Source: Panonychus citri
Taxonomy: Eukaryota > Arthropoda > Arachnida > Trombidiformes > Tetranychidae
Reading direction: 5' to 3'
Length of the DNA stretch: 64,000 nucleotides
Assembly: GCF_014898815.1 (NCBI RefSeq)
Contig: NW_026515545.1
Coordinates: 682,001 to 746,000, forward strand
Of this stretch, positions 62,547 to 64,000 are shown piece by piece; the stretch's first letter is position 1, and the number at the start of each line of letters is the position of its first letter. A program made the translations under genes and the position numbers. The notes below the pieces were generated by a model that saw only the letters and a program-made list of their open reading frames with translations, was not told the DNA's origin and made no database searches.

Positions 62547-63801
62547 TTAATTGTTACCGTTAATCAACATCGTTGCCTGATTCCTGTTTTATCATCATCA
62601 TCATCATTATATATTTTTCATCTTTACTCTGAATTGATTGTATTTGTTTTTTTGTTCTGGAAAAACTTTCAATCTGTTTTGATTTTATTATGTCACAATT
62701 ATCGTTAATTATGTTAATTTATCTTAAATAATCATAATTCCTGGGAATCATTTACATCCCGTCCTTCCAAGTGCCTCTTCAGATAGTTAGTTAAATAACT
62801 AAATTTTAATTGTAATTACGATTTGATTGATTCTGGTTACATATTATCTTGCAATTGGAATCGGCAATCAATCTGAAAATCAGATCTTATTGTTATATTT
62901 AACATCCGTAACAATCAACTAATCTGATCTCATTATCTTGTTAAATCATATTGTTAATCATATTTACTTATGTATTGTATCAACATTTAATTAACTTCAA
63001 GAAATGTTAATCAAGGGCAATAGATTTAAAATCTTAATCAAGTCCTTACTTAAAAAGTTGTTGATTGATTTGTAAATTATCATTGAAGTTTTTAACAATC
63101 AACAAGTTTCAATAATCTCAGCACATAAATTTAAATTATGATTAACTTGATCACTTTAAATTGTTAATTGTTGTTAAAATAATTCACAATAATCAAATTG
63201 CAGATAATAATAAACAAAAAGGAGAAACCAGAGAAAACTGAAATAAACATTTTCCTCCAACAATCTAATTATACAATTAACTTAATTGAACAATTAAAGT
63301 TATTATAACTTTTCCACATTCCAACAATTAACAGATTTAAAATTAATTGTATTTCTCTTTGATTAAAATCTGATTCTAAATCAAATGAAATAAAACATCT
63401 GAAAACATTGTAAAAAACTAGGAAAATTGTTTCCATAATCATTTACTAATATCACAATTAACTAATTGTTGACAATTTAAATTAAAGTTTTAATTGTAAT
63501 AAAAGAAAATAAAAGACAAAAACGGACATCAAGAAATTAAAACTTTTCCAATCAATTTCCAATTGATTTCAAAATGGTATGAATTTAAATTACAATCAAA
63601 ATATCATAAGAATAACTAATTAATTAGTTAATTGTTTACAATTAGAATTCAATAAAAAGTTTAATTTTGGCGCTTCTACCTCAAGGGAGCATCAATCAGC
63701 TCACTTTGGTATTTTTTGCTCTCTCTTTTTTATCAACTTAATTTATTTTTTGTACTTACAAAGTTTTAATTGTAGTTAATTGATTGTATTAATAGTTAAT
63801 T
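62547..63801. other. Intergenic, SLC34 3' side and next promoter
   Basis: AT-rich, very rich in CAATTA/TAATTG words. TTTTGGCGC at 63665-63673 resembles an E2F site upstream of the last gene. No other gene seen. Confidence 0.4.
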
Positions 63802-64000
63802 ATGTTTAGTTTAGGTTCTTTTAAATTGTTCACAACTGACTCCATATCCAAAGATTTGAGTCCAAGTGAATATGTTAAAACAGAGAAACGGTTAAAGGAG
63901 CTATCGGGTTACCTTGGTCTTCACAGTAAACAAAGTTGGCCGTCACAATTAACTTCAATTGTTAAACCATCAACTGGTCAACCAGCATCATTACCAACCC
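63802..64000 (+). CDS. Unrecognised protein, N-terminal part (runs off right edge)
   Basis: The frame is open from ATG 63802 to the edge (66 residues), starting MFSLGSFKLFTTDSISKDL. It is polar, with a short charged helix-like part (SEYVKTEKRLKELSGYLGL) followed by a Ser/Pro/Gln-containing stretch. There is no signal peptide or transmembrane segment. Coding character is supported by balanced composition and length in otherwise stop-rich DNA. I do not recognise the family. Confidence 0.6.
   Translation, partial: MFSLGSFKLFTTDSISKDLSPSEYVKTEKRLKELSGYLGLHSKQSWPSQLTSIVKPSTGQPASLPT

Overview
The window is animal nuclear DNA. It is AT-rich, with many short spliceosomal introns (GT/AG, often 45-150 bp) and metazoan gene families (MINDY, TFIIIA, RNASEH2A, PCYT2, FGFRL1-like, PHF20-like, CLCC1, SLC17, TOX, MRPL58, ITFG1, SLC34). 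Dense gene packing, an NPC2/ML (mite group-2-like) secreted protein and tandem GH29 fucosidases fit a compact chelicerate genome, most likely a trombidiform (spider-mite-like) mite. That assignment is inference; the metazoan origin is clear.

Layout. 0-7 kb: the 5' part of an F-box gene (minus, running off the left edge), a possible small secreted-protein gene (minus), a perfect 51-bp foldback, the MINDY deubiquitinase (plus), and a short secreted-peptide precursor (minus). 8-16 kb: two tandem alpha-L-fucosidases (the second with a one-base frame break), an NPC2/ML gene, and convergent to it a TFIIIA-like zinc-finger gene, also with a one-base frame break. 17-21 kb: RNASEH2A (plus) convergent with PCYT2 (minus). 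21-27 kb: gene-poor, rich in simple repeats and strongly pyrimidine-biased on the plus strand. 27-38 kb: an FGFRL1-like immunoglobulin membrane protein spread over two introns of more than 4 kb. 38-42 kb: intronless PHF20-like and CLCC1 (both minus). 43-47 kb: SLC17-type transporter (plus) convergent with a TOX-like HMG-box gene (minus). 49-52 kb: an S1 serine protease and an intronless BTB zinc-finger gene. 52-56 kb: mitochondrial rescue factor MRPL58/ICT1 (minus) divergent from intronless ITFG1/TIP (plus). 57-62.6 kb: an SLC34 phosphate cotransporter. 63.8 kb to the end: the start of an unrecognised gene.

The genes are mostly independent housekeeping or membrane functions; apart from the duplicated fucosidases there is no operon-like or pathway cluster. 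Exon borders were placed by hand from splice motifs and checked by phase arithmetic, and every fully modelled multi-exon gene sums to a whole number of codons except the two frame-broken ones. No CRISPR array, tRNA, rRNA or intact transposon was recognised. I did not find a convincing new multi-gene system. The most notable items are the foldback, the small secreted-peptide candidates, the three apparent single-base frame breaks, a GC-AG intron, and an S1 protease with an unusual specificity pocket.
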